Part shown: positions 19,913-29,482 of the stretch, one piece after another | Position numbering within the stretch: position 1 is the first letter of the stretch | Layout of the letters: each line of letters starts with the position of its first letter | Source: Kumtagia sp963839725 | GTDB taxonomy: Bacteria > Pseudomonadota > Alphaproteobacteria > Rhizobiales > Rhizobiaceae | Assembly (NCBI GenBank): GCA_963839725.1 | Contig: CAWIWT010000038.1 | Coordinates: 40,462-104,461 of the forward strand | DNA: 64,000 nt | Direction: 5' to 3' | The notes under the pieces: generated by a model | The model's input: only the letters and a program-made list of their open reading frames with translations | Database searches by the model: none | Told to the model about the DNA's origin: nothing | Program-made: the position numbers and the translations under genes

Positions 19913-21037
19913 ATGCCGCGTATACCATTGAAATCATTGCCGGAAGACGACCACCGTTTCATGGCGGCGGCGATCAGGTTGTCGCTGTGGCATCGCGGGC
20001 TGACGGGCGAGAACCCATCGGTGGGCGCACTGGTGGTAAACGATGGCGGGGACGGCCCGACGATTGTCGGCCGTGGCGTTACGGCCTCCGGAGGGCGGCC
20101 GCATGCCGAGTTGCAGGCGCTGCGGGAGGCGGGTGAGTCTGCACGCGGGGCGACGGTCTATTCGACGCTTGAGCCGTGTTCTCATATCGGCCGGGCGCCG
20201 CCTTGCGCCGACGCGTTGGTCGCGGCTGGTGCGTCGCGCGTGGTCATCGCCACGCTCGATCCGGACAAGCGAGTGGCGGGACGTGGTGTCGCGATCCTTG
20301 AAAAAGCTGGCATCGCGGTAACGACAGGCTGCCTGGAGACCGAGGCGAAGCGGGCGATGGAGGGGTTTCTGTCGCTGAAGGGTCGGGGCCGGCCTTTTCT
20401 GACGCTCAAGCTCGCGGTTTCCGCCGATGGAATGATCGGCAAAAGCGGCGCAGGGCAGGTAGCGATCACGGGACCGGTCGCCCGTAGCATTGTCCAGATG
20501 ATGCGGGTCGAGCACGAGGCGATCATGGTGGGGGTCGGAACGGTGGTTGCCGACGATCCGTTGCTGACGGTCCGGCTTGCCGGTCTAGAGCGACGCTCGC
20601 CGTTGAAGGTGGTGATCGATCCGTTTGCAAGAACGCCGACAAAATCGAAGCTCTTCAATGAAATAGAGCAAAATCCTGTTCTGGTACTTACCAGTGAGAA
20701 GGCAACGCGTCGCGAGACCGAGGTCTTGCGAGAGGCGGGTGCCGCCGTGCGGGCCGTTGCGTCGGATTACCGAGGTCGGTTCGATCCACGCGAAATCCTG
20801 CGCTCGCTGGGCATCATGGGTGTCAAGAGCGTGCTTCTGGAAGGCGGAGCCGAAACGGCGCGGCGCTTCCTGGAATCCGGCGTGGTTGACCGGATCGCGC
20901 TGTTTGTCGGGCAAATCGTCATCGGCGGAGGCGGCATTGCGTCGCCGCTAACCGAGTCCGGTGCGCCAGGGTTCAGAGTTTCCGACCAACGCCGGTTTGG
21001 CGGCGATCGTCTGATCGAGTTTGAGAGGATCGACTGA
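19913..21037 (+). CDS. ribD: Bifunctional diaminohydroxyphosphoribosylaminopyrimidine deaminase / reductase
   Basis: Second and third steps of riboflavin synthesis. The N-terminal deaminase has the zinc site HAELQALREAG with the catalytic Glu, then EPCSHIGRAPPCADAL with both cysteine ligands. The C-terminal half is the NADPH-dependent reductase (LTLKLAVSADGMIG, then VLLEGGAETARRFLESG). At 374 residues it is full length and intact. Its stop overlaps the ribE start (TGATG). Confidence 0.95.
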   Translation: MPRIPLKSLPEDDHRFMAAAIRLSLWHRGLTGENPSVGALVVNDGGDGPTIVGRGVTASGGRPHAELQALREAGESARGATVYSTLEPCSHIGRAPPCADALVAAGASRVVIATLDPDKRVAGRGVAILEKAGIAVTTGCLETEAKRAMEGFLSLKGRGRPFLTLKLAVSADGMIGKSGAGQVAITGPVARSIVQMMRVEHEAIMVGVGTVVADDPLLTVRLAGLERRSPLKVVIDPFARTPTKSKLFNEIEQNPVLVLTSEKATRRETEVLREAGAAVRAVASDYRGRFDPREILRSLGIMGVKSVLLEGGAETARRFLESGVVDRIALFVGQIVIGGGGIASPLTESGAPGFRVSDQRRFGGDRLIEFERID

Positions 21038-21655
21038 TGTTCACGGGGATTGTCACCGACATAGGCACGATCGAGGCGGCAAAGCCGCTGCCGAAGGGCG
21101 TTCGTCTTCGGGTCAGGACCAAATACGATCCGGCGACCATCGCCATAGGTGCGTCCATTTCCACCGCCGGCGTTTGCCTCACCGTGGTCGATTTACCGGA
21201 ACAAGGCTCCAATCGCCGCTGGTTCGAGGTCGAGGCGTGGGAGGAGGCGCTACGCCTGACGACTGCATCCGGCTGGGCGGAAGGTACCCATGTCAACCTC
21301 GAGCGGGCGCTGAAGATCGGCGACGAGCTTGGCGGCCACATCGTTTCGGGCCATGTCGATGGCATGGCGGAGATCGTTGACGCGCCAGGACGAGGGCGAA
21401 GCGGTGCGCTTTACGCTTGAAGCGCCGGCGGATCTGGCGAAGTTCATCGCGCCAAAAGGCTCGGTCGCGCTCGATGGGACTTCGCTGACAGTGAACAAGG
21501 TCGAGGGCAGGCGCTTCGATGTGCTGCTGATCCATCACTCGCTCACGGTCACCACATGGGGCGAGCGCAAGGTCGGCGACCGGGTCAACCTCGAAGTCGA
21601 TACGATGGCGCGGTATGCTGCGCGGTTAGTGGAAGCGGCGAAGGATGGGCTTTAG
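21037..21655 (+). CDS. ribE: Riboflavin synthase alpha subunit, split by a one-base insertion
   Basis: Condenses two 6,7-dimethyl-8-ribityllumazine molecules into riboflavin. The first barrel starts MFTGIVTDIGTIE and contains STAGVCLTVVD and GHIVSGHVDG. One extra G near 21382 then breaks the frame; the second barrel continues in the next frame (RQDEGEAVRFTLEAP, GTSLTVNKVEGRRF, VNLEVDTMARY). Removing the base restores EIVDRQDEGEAV and a normal protein of about 205 residues. Because the enzyme is normally essential, a sequence error is likely. ribH and nusB, often next in Rhizobiales, do not follow; a palindromic repeat does. Confidence 0.93.
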
Positions 21656-21668
21656 CTTAGCCATATTT

Positions 21669-21833
21669 CCCCCTCACCCGGCCTCCGCTTCGCTCGGCCA
21701 CCCTCTCCCCGCTTGGGGAGAGGAGACCGTCCGCGTCGCAGCCCCGCCTTCACCGTTGCACGCTGCGGCTGGCAAACCTCCTCTCCTCAGCGGGGAGAGG
21801 GTGGCCGAGCGAAGCGGAGGCCGGGTGAGGGGG
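21669..21833. repeat. Palindromic intergenic repeat, family A copy 1
   Basis: Two arms of about 60 bases, nearly perfect reverse complements (CCCCTCACCCGGCCTCCGCT... against ...AGCGGAGGCCGGGTGAGGGG), flank a short non-conserved centre. The same arms occur at 24431-24604. The layout matches rhizobial intergenic mosaic/palindromic elements, which may act as bidirectional terminators or be relics of non-autonomous elements. Confidence 0.9.
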
Positions 21834-21860
21834 CGCTTCAGCCACCTGTGACGAGGTATC

Positions 21861-22656
21861 TCACGAAAGATACTTTGCCAGCTCTGCCTTCCTCACATCC
21901 CGCAATAGCCTGATGAATCCATCGGCCTGATATTCAGCGGTGAGGCGGCCCTTGTCGCGTGTTGCGATCGAAGCGTCGCCGACAACGCCGTGCGGGTTGA
22001 GGTCGGTGGCGATCCAGGCGAAGGCGTGCGTGCCGGTATGGCGCAGCAACTCGAAATCGCTCTCGGCGCGGGCGACGTTCGAGACGAAGTTCTCGGCCTT
22101 GCTCATATCGACGAGATCGGGCCGGAAATGCAGCATCAGCGACGTCTCGACATCGCCGCCATGGATGCCATGGCGGTCCTCCAGCTCGGTATACATGCCC
22201 GCCGGGCGGCCAAGGCGCTGCCAGCTCGTCTTCACCGCGAGCATGTTGAAGCGCACGCGCAGCTCGCGGCTGACGATCCCCATGATCTCCTCGTTGCCGC
22301 CATGCGAATTGACGAACACGATTTTGCGCACACCCGCGCGGGCGACGGAGGCACCAAGTTCGCTCCAGGCGTCTATCAGCACGGGAGCCGGCAGGGTAAG
22401 CGTTCCCCGGGCATACAGGTGTTCATTCGACTTGCCCACCGCCTGAACCGGCAGGATGCGGATGTCGAGATCGTCCGGCAGGCGGGCAATGACCGTTTCC
22501 AGCATGCCCTGCATGATCGTCGTATCGGTCGAGACCGGCAGATGCGGACCATGTTGCTCGATCGCCGCGACGGGCAGGATGGCGATGGTGCGCTCCGGAT
22601 CGATCGAGGCGTACTCGGTGGTACGGTAGTCTCCCCACCAGAACTCTGCGTGTCAT
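21861..22656 (-). CDS. Creatininase family amidohydrolase, split by a one-base insertion
   Basis: Creatininase-fold metal-dependent amidase. With one extra base removed near 22644 the start reads MTRRFWWGDYRTTEYASIDP, followed by the metal-binding AIEQHGPHLPVSTDT, then FVNSHGGNEEIM and HGGDVETSLML, all ligand motifs of the family. The protein would be about 264 residues. Members hydrolyse creatinine or other cyclic or formyl amides, including deformylation steps in cofactor synthesis; the substrate here is unknown. It neighbours RidA and a THI5-like importer, suggesting a heterocycle catabolic role. Confidence 0.88.
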
Positions 22657-22714
22657 TTGCGTTTCCGTCTCCCGATCAAGGCCGATTAGCGGTTCGGCAA
22701 CCTCATATCAGGCG

Positions 22715-23101
22715 TCAGTCACCCGCGGCTACCACCTCGACCTCCACTTTGAACTCCGGCGTGGCGAACCCCCCGACGATCATCAGCGTCGAAGCGGGCG
22801 GCGGGGTGGAAACCAGCCGGTTGCGAACGTCCATATAGGCTTTGAGATGGGCGCGATCGGTGACATAGGCGTTGATGCGCACGATGTTGCCGATCGCCAT
22901 GCCGGCTTCCGCCAGCACGGCGGCGGCATTGGCGAAACAGAGTTCCGCTTGTGCGCCTGCGTCCTCCGGAACGGTGCCGTCGGCGGCGATGCCGAGCTGC
23001 CCCGAACAGAACACCAGCCGCTTGCCGGGCGGCACTTCGACGCCATGGCTATATTTTGCGAAAGGCGGACGGATCGAGGTCGGCGTCAGATGTCGAACCA
23101 T
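22715..23101 (-). CDS. RidA family protein
   Basis: A 128-residue trimeric RidA/YjgF/UK114-type protein. The pattern matches the family: VFCSGQLGIAADGTVPED, QAELCFANAAAVLAEAG, then IVRINAYVTD and the C-terminal strand KVEVEVVAA. The arginine that anchors carboxylates in RidA proper (C-R-x-Q-V-type tail) is not obvious, so it may belong to another subgroup. Such proteins hydrolyse reactive enamines/imines or similar intermediates. It lies about 60 bases from the creatininase gene and in the same direction, probably one operon. Confidence 0.9.
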   Translation of the reverse strand: MVRHLTPTSIRPPFAKYSHGVEVPPGKRLVFCSGQLGIAADGTVPEDAGAQAELCFANAAAVLAEAGMAIGNIVRINAYVTDRAHLKAYMDVRNRLVSTPPPASTLMIVGGFATPEFKVEVEVVAAGD

Positions 23102-23385
23102 GAGAAACTCCGGTGTTTCGGCAAGCGTAGGAGTATCGCGCGCGGGCTTCAACCCATGGCCGCGGTGGTCCAAAAACTGTGCTGCATCTTCCGAACTCAC
23201 CATTGGACAGCTGCCCAGGAAATATGCACGATGGGCGCATGGGAGGCACGGCTGGGCGCTTGCAAGAGGCGGGCGCGCGGGAATGCGCGGTCCATAGTGA
23301 GCGGGCCGATGGCATGCGGCTTGCTTGGCAAAAAGGCGAATGCAGATGCGCCGCACCTGTGCGGGGCCAAATTAGGGTGGTGTCT

Positions 23386-24392
23386 ATGAATAAAGATCTC
23401 GCGAAATTCTCCGTGGCGTTCGCTGCTTTGGCAGTGTCGGCATTGGGTGCGGCCGCGGCGGAAAAGGCCACCTTCATGACAAACTGGCTCGCCCAGGCCG
23501 AGCATGGCGGTTATTACCAGGCGGTGGCCGACGGATCTTACGCTGCGTGCGGGCTGGAGGTCACAATCCAGCAGGGTGGCCCGCAGGTGTCCGGACGTCC
23601 GCTCCTGCTTGCCGGCAAGATCGATTTCTACATGGGCGCCAACATGCAGCAGGCGTTTGACGCCGTGGCGCAGAACATCCCGCTGCGCGTTGTGGCCGCA
23701 TCCTTCCAGAAGGAGCCGCAGGTGATCATGTCGCATCCCGGGGAGGGGCTCGACAAGTGGGAGGACCTGCCCAAGGCCGAGCAGTACATCATCAGCGACG
23801 AGGGTGCCCAGAGCTTCCTGCTGTGGATGGCCACCGAATACGGCTTCGGGATCTCGCCAAGCGCGTGCCCTACACGTTCAACCCCGCGCCGTTCATCGCC
23901 AACAAGAAATCGATCCAGCAGGGTTATGTGACCTCCGAGCCGTTCGCGGTCGAGAAGGAAGGCGGCTTCGTGCCGAACCAGTTCCTGCTCGCCGATTATG
24001 GCTATGACACCTATTCGACCACGATCGAGGCGATGCAGGACACGATCGACAAGCGCCCGGCTGTCGTCCAGTGCTTCGTCGATGGCTCGGCCAAGGGCTG
24101 GTACAACTATCTCTATGGCGACAACAAAGCCGCCAACGAGGCGATCAAGAAGGACAATCCCGACATCACCGACGAGCAGATCGCTTTCTCGATCAGCCAG
24201 ATGAAGAAGTTCGGCATTGTCGATTCCGGCGATGCCGAAAAGCTCGGCATCGGCGCCATGACCGACGCGCGCATGCAGAGCTTCTACGACAAGATGGTGA
24301 AGTCGAAGATCATGCCGGCCGGCATCGACATCAAGAAGTCGTACACGCTGGACTTCGTCAACAAGGGCGTCGGGCTCGACCTGAAGAAGTGA
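23386..24392 (+). CDS. ABC transporter substrate-binding protein, NMT1/THI5-like, split by a one-base deletion
   Basis: Periplasmic binding protein. An N-terminal signal peptide (VAFAALAVSALGAAAA) precedes FMTNWLAQAEHGGYYQAVADG, the THI5/NMT1 signature seen in ThiY-type importers of pyrimidine precursors. GGPQVSGRPLLLAGKIDFYMG follows in part. A base is missing near 23847: restoring one C gives EYGFRDLAKRVPYTFNP and continues the second lobe to 24392 (about 335 residues). The ATG at 23386 follows an AGGGTGG site. It is divergent from ridA and creatininase, and the partner ATPase and permease genes are next. Confidence 0.88.
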
Positions 24393-24430
24393 GAGCGTCG
24401 GGCCATCGTAGAGGGAACGGCGAGACGCTT

Positions 24431-24604
24431 CCCCCTCACCCGGCCTCCGCTTCGCTTGGCCACCCTCTCCCCGCTGGGGGAGAGGAGATCGCCCGCTTAT
24501 CCGCCTCGCATTTTTCACCGCGCAAGCAGAGCGCCGTGGTTGGTGAACCTCCTCTCCCCAGCGGGGAGAGGGTGGCCGAGCGAAGCGGAGGCCGGGTGAG
24601 GGGG
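24431..24604. repeat. Palindromic intergenic repeat, family A copy 2
   Basis: The same two about 60-base inverted arms as at 21669-21833, with an unrelated centre. It fills the gap between the binding-protein gene and the ATPase gene of one transporter and may act on the transcript there. Confidence 0.9.
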
Positions 24605-24653
24605 AGCGATCGTCAAAACGACGACGGGAAAAGAAAGCCGCCATTCGAAACAA

Positions 24654-25442
24654 ATGATGTATTCAGGTGATCCACTTCTTGTCCTGCGCGATATAGGAAA
24701 GACCTTTTCCAATGGCGTGACGGCACTGCACGGCGCTAGCTTGACGATCCGCGAAGGTGATTTCCTCAGCCTTCTTGGCCCGTCGGGCTGCGGTAAATCC
24801 ACGGCGCTGCGCATCATCGCCGGCCTGTCGATGCCGACACTGGGATCGTTGCAGTGGAGGAAGGCAATCGGTGACGACTGCATCGGCTTCGTCTTCCAGG
24901 AGCCGACGCTGATGCCGTGGGCCAATGTCTTCGACAATGTCTGGCTGCCGCTTCGGCTGCGTGGGGTGTCGCGCCGCAAGGCGGAGCCGGCGGTACGCGA
25001 ATTGCTGGAGCGCGTGCGGCTGACAGGCTTCGAAAATGCCATGCCGCGCGAGCTTTCCGGCGGCATGAAGATGCGCGTGTCGATCGCGCGCGGGCTGGTC
25101 ACCAAGCCGCGTCTGCTGCTGATGGATGAGCCGTTCGCGGCGCTTGACGAGATTACCCGCTTCCGCCTCAACGACGACCTGCTGGAGCTGTGGCAGGATC
25201 AGAAATTCACTGCGATTTTCGTCACCCACAGCGTGTTCGAGAGCGTGTTTTTGTCGAACCGCATCGTGGTGATGGCGGCGCGGCCGGGCAGGGTGTTCGA
25301 GGAACTTGCCGTCGATGCGCCCTATCCGCGCGATGAGGTGTTCCGCACCTCGGCCGACTATGCGGCGCTGTGCCGAAGGGCGTCTGACGTGCTGGCGGCG
25401 GCGATCCACCTAAATGCGGGAGCAGGCCATGACGGTCACTGA
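24654..25442 (+). CDS. ABC transporter ATP-binding protein
   Basis: ATPase subunit of the SsuB/TauB/ThiZ type, about 262 residues. Walker A is GPSGCGKST near residue 42, the Q-loop is FVFQEPTLMPW, the ABC signature is ELSGGMKMRVSIARGL, Walker B is LLLMDEPFAALDE and the switch histidine is in VTHSVFES. Two in-frame ATGs (24654 and 24657) are equivalent. The end overlaps the permease start. It drives uptake of the ligand bound by the upstream THI5-like protein. Confidence 0.94.
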   Translation: MMYSGDPLLVLRDIGKTFSNGVTALHGASLTIREGDFLSLLGPSGCGKSTALRIIAGLSMPTLGSLQWRKAIGDDCIGFVFQEPTLMPWANVFDNVWLPLRLRGVSRRKAEPAVRELLERVRLTGFENAMPRELSGGMKMRVSIARGLVTKPRLLLMDEPFAALDEITRFRLNDDLLELWQDQKFTAIFVTHSVFESVFLSNRIVVMAARPGRVFEELAVDAPYPRDEVFRTSADYAALCRRASDVLAAAIHLNAGAGHDGH

Positions 25443-26280
25443 ACAGGCTCCGATCCGGCTCGACCCGGAAGAGGCGCGGCGGCTACGCAACGCGCAGCTG
25501 GAGCGCGTCGGCCGGTGGGTGCTGCCGATCGCCATCTTCCTGCTGTCGATCTGGGCCTGGGACAAGATCTGCGTTTGGAACGAGATCCCGCGCTACATCC
25601 TGCCGCGTCCGTGGGAGGTTTTGGCGACGCTCTGGACCGATGCCGGATTGCTGTTCTCATCGCTGCTGGTCACCTTGCGCATCACCTTCCTTAGCCTGCT
25701 TCTGGCGGTCGTCGGCGGCGTCGGCCTGGCGGTGCTGTTTACCCAGTCGAAATGGGTGGAAATGTCACTGTTCCCGTTCGCCATCGTCTTGCAGGTGACG
25801 CCGATCGTGGCGATCTTCCCGCTGATCAATATCTATGTGGACAACCAGACCGCCAAGCTTCTGCTGTGTTCTTGGATCGTCGCTTTCTTTCCGATCCTCT
25901 CCAACACGACGCTGGGGCTGAACTCGGTGGACCGCAATCTGATCGATCTGTTCCGGCTGAACGGCGCTACGCGTTGGCAGCAGCTGTGGCATTTGCGACT
26001 GCCCGCCGCGATGCCGTATTTCCTCGGCGGGCTGAAGATCGCCGGCGGCCTGTCGTTGATCGGCGCGGTGGTCGCGGAGTTCGTTGCGGGCTCGTCGGGC
26101 CAGTCGTCGGGGCTCGCTTCGCGCATTATCGAGGCCGGCTATCGCCTGAATGCGCCACGGCTTTTCGCGGCTCTTTTCCTGATCTCTGTCACCGGCATCC
26201 TGATCTTCCTGGTGCTGACGCTGGTATCGCACCTCATCCTGCGCCGCTGGCACGAAAGCGCGCTTTCGGCAGAGCGGTGA
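25429..26280 (+). CDS. ABC transporter permease
   Basis: An inner-membrane permease with about six transmembrane segments. The BPD_transp_1 coupling loop is recognisable (LFRLNGATRWQQLWHLRLPAA, in part, residues about 178-198), and the N-terminal region ends in RYILPRPWEVLATLW, as in SsuC/TauC/ThiX proteins. I chose ATG 25429, with GGAG seven bases upstream, rather than 25414; either overlaps the ATPase gene. The frame is intact. Confidence 0.93.
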   Translation: MTVTEQAPIRLDPEEARRLRNAQLERVGRWVLPIAIFLLSIWAWDKICVWNEIPRYILPRPWEVLATLWTDAGLLFSSLLVTLRITFLSLLLAVVGGVGLAVLFTQSKWVEMSLFPFAIVLQVTPIVAIFPLINIYVDNQTAKLLLCSWIVAFFPILSNTTLGLNSVDRNLIDLFRLNGATRWQQLWHLRLPAAMPYFLGGLKIAGGLSLIGAVVAEFVAGSSGQSSGLASRIIEAGYRLNAPRLFAALFLISVTGILIFLVLTLVSHLILRRWHESALSAER

Positions 26281-26324
26281 TTGGCGTGTTGCGATATCGT
26301 GTGCTCGGTAGCGCTCCGTTCGCA

Positions 26325-26480
26325 CCCCCCTCCGCTCGCTGCCGGACATCTCCCCCACAAGGGGAGAGATCAGCAGCTTCACGCCAAGCGCCTTTCTTAA
26401 AGCGCCGGCGATTGGCGAAAGCCAGGGGCAGCCGCATCTCCCCCCTTGTGGGGGAGATGTCCGGCAGGACAGAGGGGGGC
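26325..26480. repeat. Palindromic intergenic repeat, family B copy 1
   Basis: Inverted arms containing GCCGGACATCTCCCCCACAA and its reverse complement bracket an about 60-base centre. A second copy lies at 29273-29433. The family differs in sequence from A. It lies between the permease and amidohydrolase genes. Confidence 0.88.
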
Positions 26481-26520
26481 AACGCAGAGCACTCGCCCTC
26501 CGCGGGATGGGAGCAACTCC

Positions 26521-27828
26521 ATGCCCCTAAGAATTCCCAAATCCGGCTGGTATGTTCTGGCCAATGCGCGGCTGCATTACTCGCTGACGCCAGGGCTGGA
26601 AGGCACGCTCGACCGCGACGGCTTTGCAGTCGCCGACATTGCGGTTGCCGACGGCAGAGTCACCGGCATAGCGCCGCGCGGCGACCGCCCGATGCCGCCG
26701 CGCGGAGTCGATCTCAAAGGCGGCATCGTGCTGCCTTGTTTCGTCGATTGCCACACCCACATCGACAAGGGTCATATCTGGCGGCGCATGCCCAATCCGG
26801 ACGGCTCGTTTGCCGGCGCGCTCGACGCCAGCGGCACCGATCGGCTGTTGCGATGGAGCGCGGATGATGTCGCGCGCCGCATGGATTTCTCGCTGCGCTG
26901 CGCCTACGCCCACGGCACCGCGGCGATGCGCACGCATCTCGACTCGGTCGCCCCTCAGGAGGAGATCTCCTGGCCGGTGTTCGCGGAGATGCGAGAGAAA
27001 TGGCGCGGGCGCATCGACTTGCAGGCTGCCTGCCTGACAGGCGTCGAGGCCGTGCGCGACGAGCGATGGTTCGCAGGCCTCGCCCGGCGTGTGGCCGCGG
27101 CGAGGGGCGTTCTTGGAACTGTCACCTACATGGTTCCGGATCTCGACGAATTGCTCGACCGCATGTTTCGAACCGCGAGCGAACTCGGACTCGACCTCGA
27201 TTTCCACGCTGATGAAACGGCCGATACCAGCGCCGTGTCGCTGCGCCACATCGCGGAAGCGGCATTGAGGCATCGTTTTGAAGGCAAAGTCCTTGTCGGC
27301 CACTGCTGCGCGCTGTCGCGCCAGCCGACGTGGGAGATCAAGGATACGCTGGACAAGGTAGCCCAGGCGGGACTGGCCGTGGTGTCGCTGCCGATGTGCA
27401 ACCTCTACCTCCAGGATCGCCGGGGTGGCCGCACGACGCCGCGCTGGCGTGGCGTTACGTTGGTACACGAAATGAAGGCGCGCGGCATTCCCGTTGCGGT
27501 CGCATCCGACAACACGCGCGATCCCTTTTACGCCTATGGCGATCTCGATATGCTGGAAGTCTATCGCATGGCGACGCGCATCCTGCATCTCGACCATCCG
27601 GTGGCTGACTGGCCAAGGGCGGTCACCGCGACACCCGCCGAAGTGATGCGGTTGGAGGGCGCTGGCGTGCTTTCGGTTGGCGCCGGCGCCGATCTTGTGA
27701 TCTTCAAGGGTCGCAGCTGGACGGAGCTTCTGTCGCGGCCCGAAAGCGACCGCATCGTGGTGCGTGCAGGGCGCGTGATCGAAAGCACGCTGCCGGACTA
27801 TGCCGAACTCGACGATCTGATGAGGTGA
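26521..27828 (+). CDS. Cytosine-deaminase-like metal-dependent amidohydrolase
   Basis: A 435-residue amidohydrolase-superfamily enzyme of the cytosine deaminase branch. The TIM-barrel metal motif is CHTHIDKGH (about residues 78-86), followed by AMRTHLDS, FHADETAD, VGHCCALS and the final metal aspartate in VASDNTRDPF. That set is characteristic of CodA-type deaminases (substrates include cytosine, isocytosine, creatinine and related ring amidines). The start at 26521 follows a GGGAG site. The FAD oxidase gene begins three bases after its stop, so the two are surely co-transcribed. Confidence 0.9.
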   Translation: MPLRIPKSGWYVLANARLHYSLTPGLEGTLDRDGFAVADIAVADGRVTGIAPRGDRPMPPRGVDLKGGIVLPCFVDCHTHIDKGHIWRRMPNPDGSFAGALDASGTDRLLRWSADDVARRMDFSLRCAYAHGTAAMRTHLDSVAPQEEISWPVFAEMREKWRGRIDLQAACLTGVEAVRDERWFAGLARRVAAARGVLGTVTYMVPDLDELLDRMFRTASELGLDLDFHADETADTSAVSLRHIAEAALRHRFEGKVLVGHCCALSRQPTWEIKDTLDKVAQAGLAVVSLPMCNLYLQDRRGGRTTPRWRGVTLVHEMKARGIPVAVASDNTRDPFYAYGDLDMLEVYRMATRILHLDHPVADWPRAVTATPAEVMRLEGAGVLSVGAGADLVIFKGRSWTELLSRPESDRIVVRAGRVIESTLPDYAELDDLMR

Positions 27829-27830
27829 AC

Positions 27831-29229
27831 ATGGATTTGGCGGCGCTGAAGCGCGATCTCGACGGGCTGAAGATCGACGACAACGAAAAGATCGTCCAGC
27901 AGAAGAGTCGCGACTTCTACTGGTACAGCCCGGTGCTGAAGCGCCAGCTGGAGCATGTCACCGGCGATCTGATCGTCTCGCCGAAAAGCCGAGGCGGAGG
28001 TGATCCGCGTCCTCGCCGCCTGTCACCGCCGCGGCGTTCCGGTTACGCCGCGCGGCACCGGAACCGGGAATTACGGCCAGGCGATGCCACTGTCGGGCGG
28101 CGTGGTGCTCAGCCTCGCTGAAATGAACGCGGTGACATCGATCTCCAACGGCAGGGTGGTTTGCGGGCCGGGCGCGATCCTTGCCGATATCGATCGGGAG
28201 ACCCGGGCGCATTCCGGCCAGGAGCTGAGGCTGCATCCCTCTACCTACAACACTGCGTCCATTGGCGGCTTCATCGCCGGTGGTTCGGGTGGCGTCGGCT
28301 CGATCAATTTCGGCGGCCTGCGCGATTTTGGCAACGTTCTGCGGCTGCGCATCGTTACCATGGAGGCCGAGCCGAAGGTGCTGGAACTCACCGGCGAGGA
28401 CCTTCACAAGGTCACCCATGCCTATGGTACCAACGGCATCATCACCGAGGTCGAGATGCCGCTGGCTGCCTCCTACGACTGGGTGGATGTGATCGTTGGC
28501 TTCGACGATTTTTCCGGGGCGGCGCGCTATGCGAACGCGCTGGCTTGTCAGGACGGTCTGCTGACCAAGCTGATCACGCCGATCGCCGCGCCTGCGCCGT
28601 GGCTTTACTTCAAGCGGCACCAGAAGTTCTTGAAAGAAAACCGGAGCATCGTTGTCATTATGGTCGCGCCGCATTCCCTCGACGCATTCCGCGCCTTCAC
28701 GCGGCGGGAGAGGGGCGAGATCGTCTTCGATGCTTCGCAGGTCGAGGACACAAAGGGCCTTCCGCCAGCCTATGAGCTTGCCTGGAACCACACGACGCTG
28801 CGCGCGCTGCGCGTCGACCCGTCGATCACCTATCTGCAATCCTTGTATCCGTTTCCCAACCAGTTGAAACTGGTCGAGAAGGTCGATGGAATGTTCCCCG
28901 GCGAGGTGACGTCGCATCTGGAATTCGTGCGATTCGACGGCAACATCACCTGTTTTGGCCTGCCGCTGGTGAGGTTCACCACCGAGGAGCGGCTGGACGA
29001 GATCATCCGGCTTTACGAGGACAATGGCTGTCCGATCTTCAATCCGCACCGCTACACGCTTGAGGAGGGCGGCATGAAGCAGACCGACGAGGTTCAACTC
29101 GCCTTCAAGCGCGAAGCCGACCCCCGGGGCCTGCTCAATCCGGGCAAGATGATCGCCTGGGAAAACCCGGGATATGATTTCCGCTCGGGCCGGACGTTTC
29201 TGTTCAAGGGATTGGAGAGGGTGGGGTGA
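27831..29229 (+). CDS. FAD-binding (PCMH-type) oxidoreductase, split by a one-base insertion
   Basis: A GlcD/vanillyl-alcohol-oxidase-type flavoprotein, about 465 residues. After MDLAALKRDLDGLK the frame breaks at an extra C near 27989. Removing it gives LIVSPKSEAEVIRVLAAC and the FAD-binding motifs TPRGTGTGNYGQ, GGFIAGGSGGVGS and AYGTNGIITEVEMP. The C-terminus ends in RGLLNPGKMIAW, the family's closing motif. It oxidises a hydroxyl- or amine-bearing intermediate; the substrate is unknown. The start has a GAGGTG site inside the previous gene's end. Confidence 0.9.
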
Positions 29230-29272
29230 GTTTTTCGCCGCTTGCACCTTTGGCGGAGCGCAGCGCTCTAAG

Positions 29273-29433
29273 CTGCCCCCCTCTGTCCTGCCGGACATCT
29301 CCCCCACAAGGGGGGAGATCATGCGCTCCATTGTTCGCACTCAATCGCCAACGTTGCAGGATAGACGAGGAGCGTGACGCGCATAATCTCCCCCCTTGTG
29401 GGGGAGATGTCCGGCAGGACAGAGGGGGGCAAC
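29273..29433. repeat. Palindromic intergenic repeat, family B copy 2
   Basis: The same arms as at 26325-26480 (CTGCCGGACATCTCCCCCAC and its reverse complement), with a different centre of about 60 bases. It lies between the FAD oxidase gene and the first reductase gene. Confidence 0.9.
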
Positions 29434-29482
29434 GTAGAACGCAAACAGCAGCAGTGTATTCGCCTCATTTCGCAGTCCGCCC

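Noticed and set aside
25752..26867. 371-codon plus-strand frame overlapping permease and amidohydrolase
   Set aside because: It crosses the permease gene, a palindromic repeat and the amidohydrolase gene in the wrong frame; no motif.
21669..29433. CRISPR array
   Set aside because: The repeats are long palindromes occurring in isolated pairs, not short regular direct repeats with spacers.
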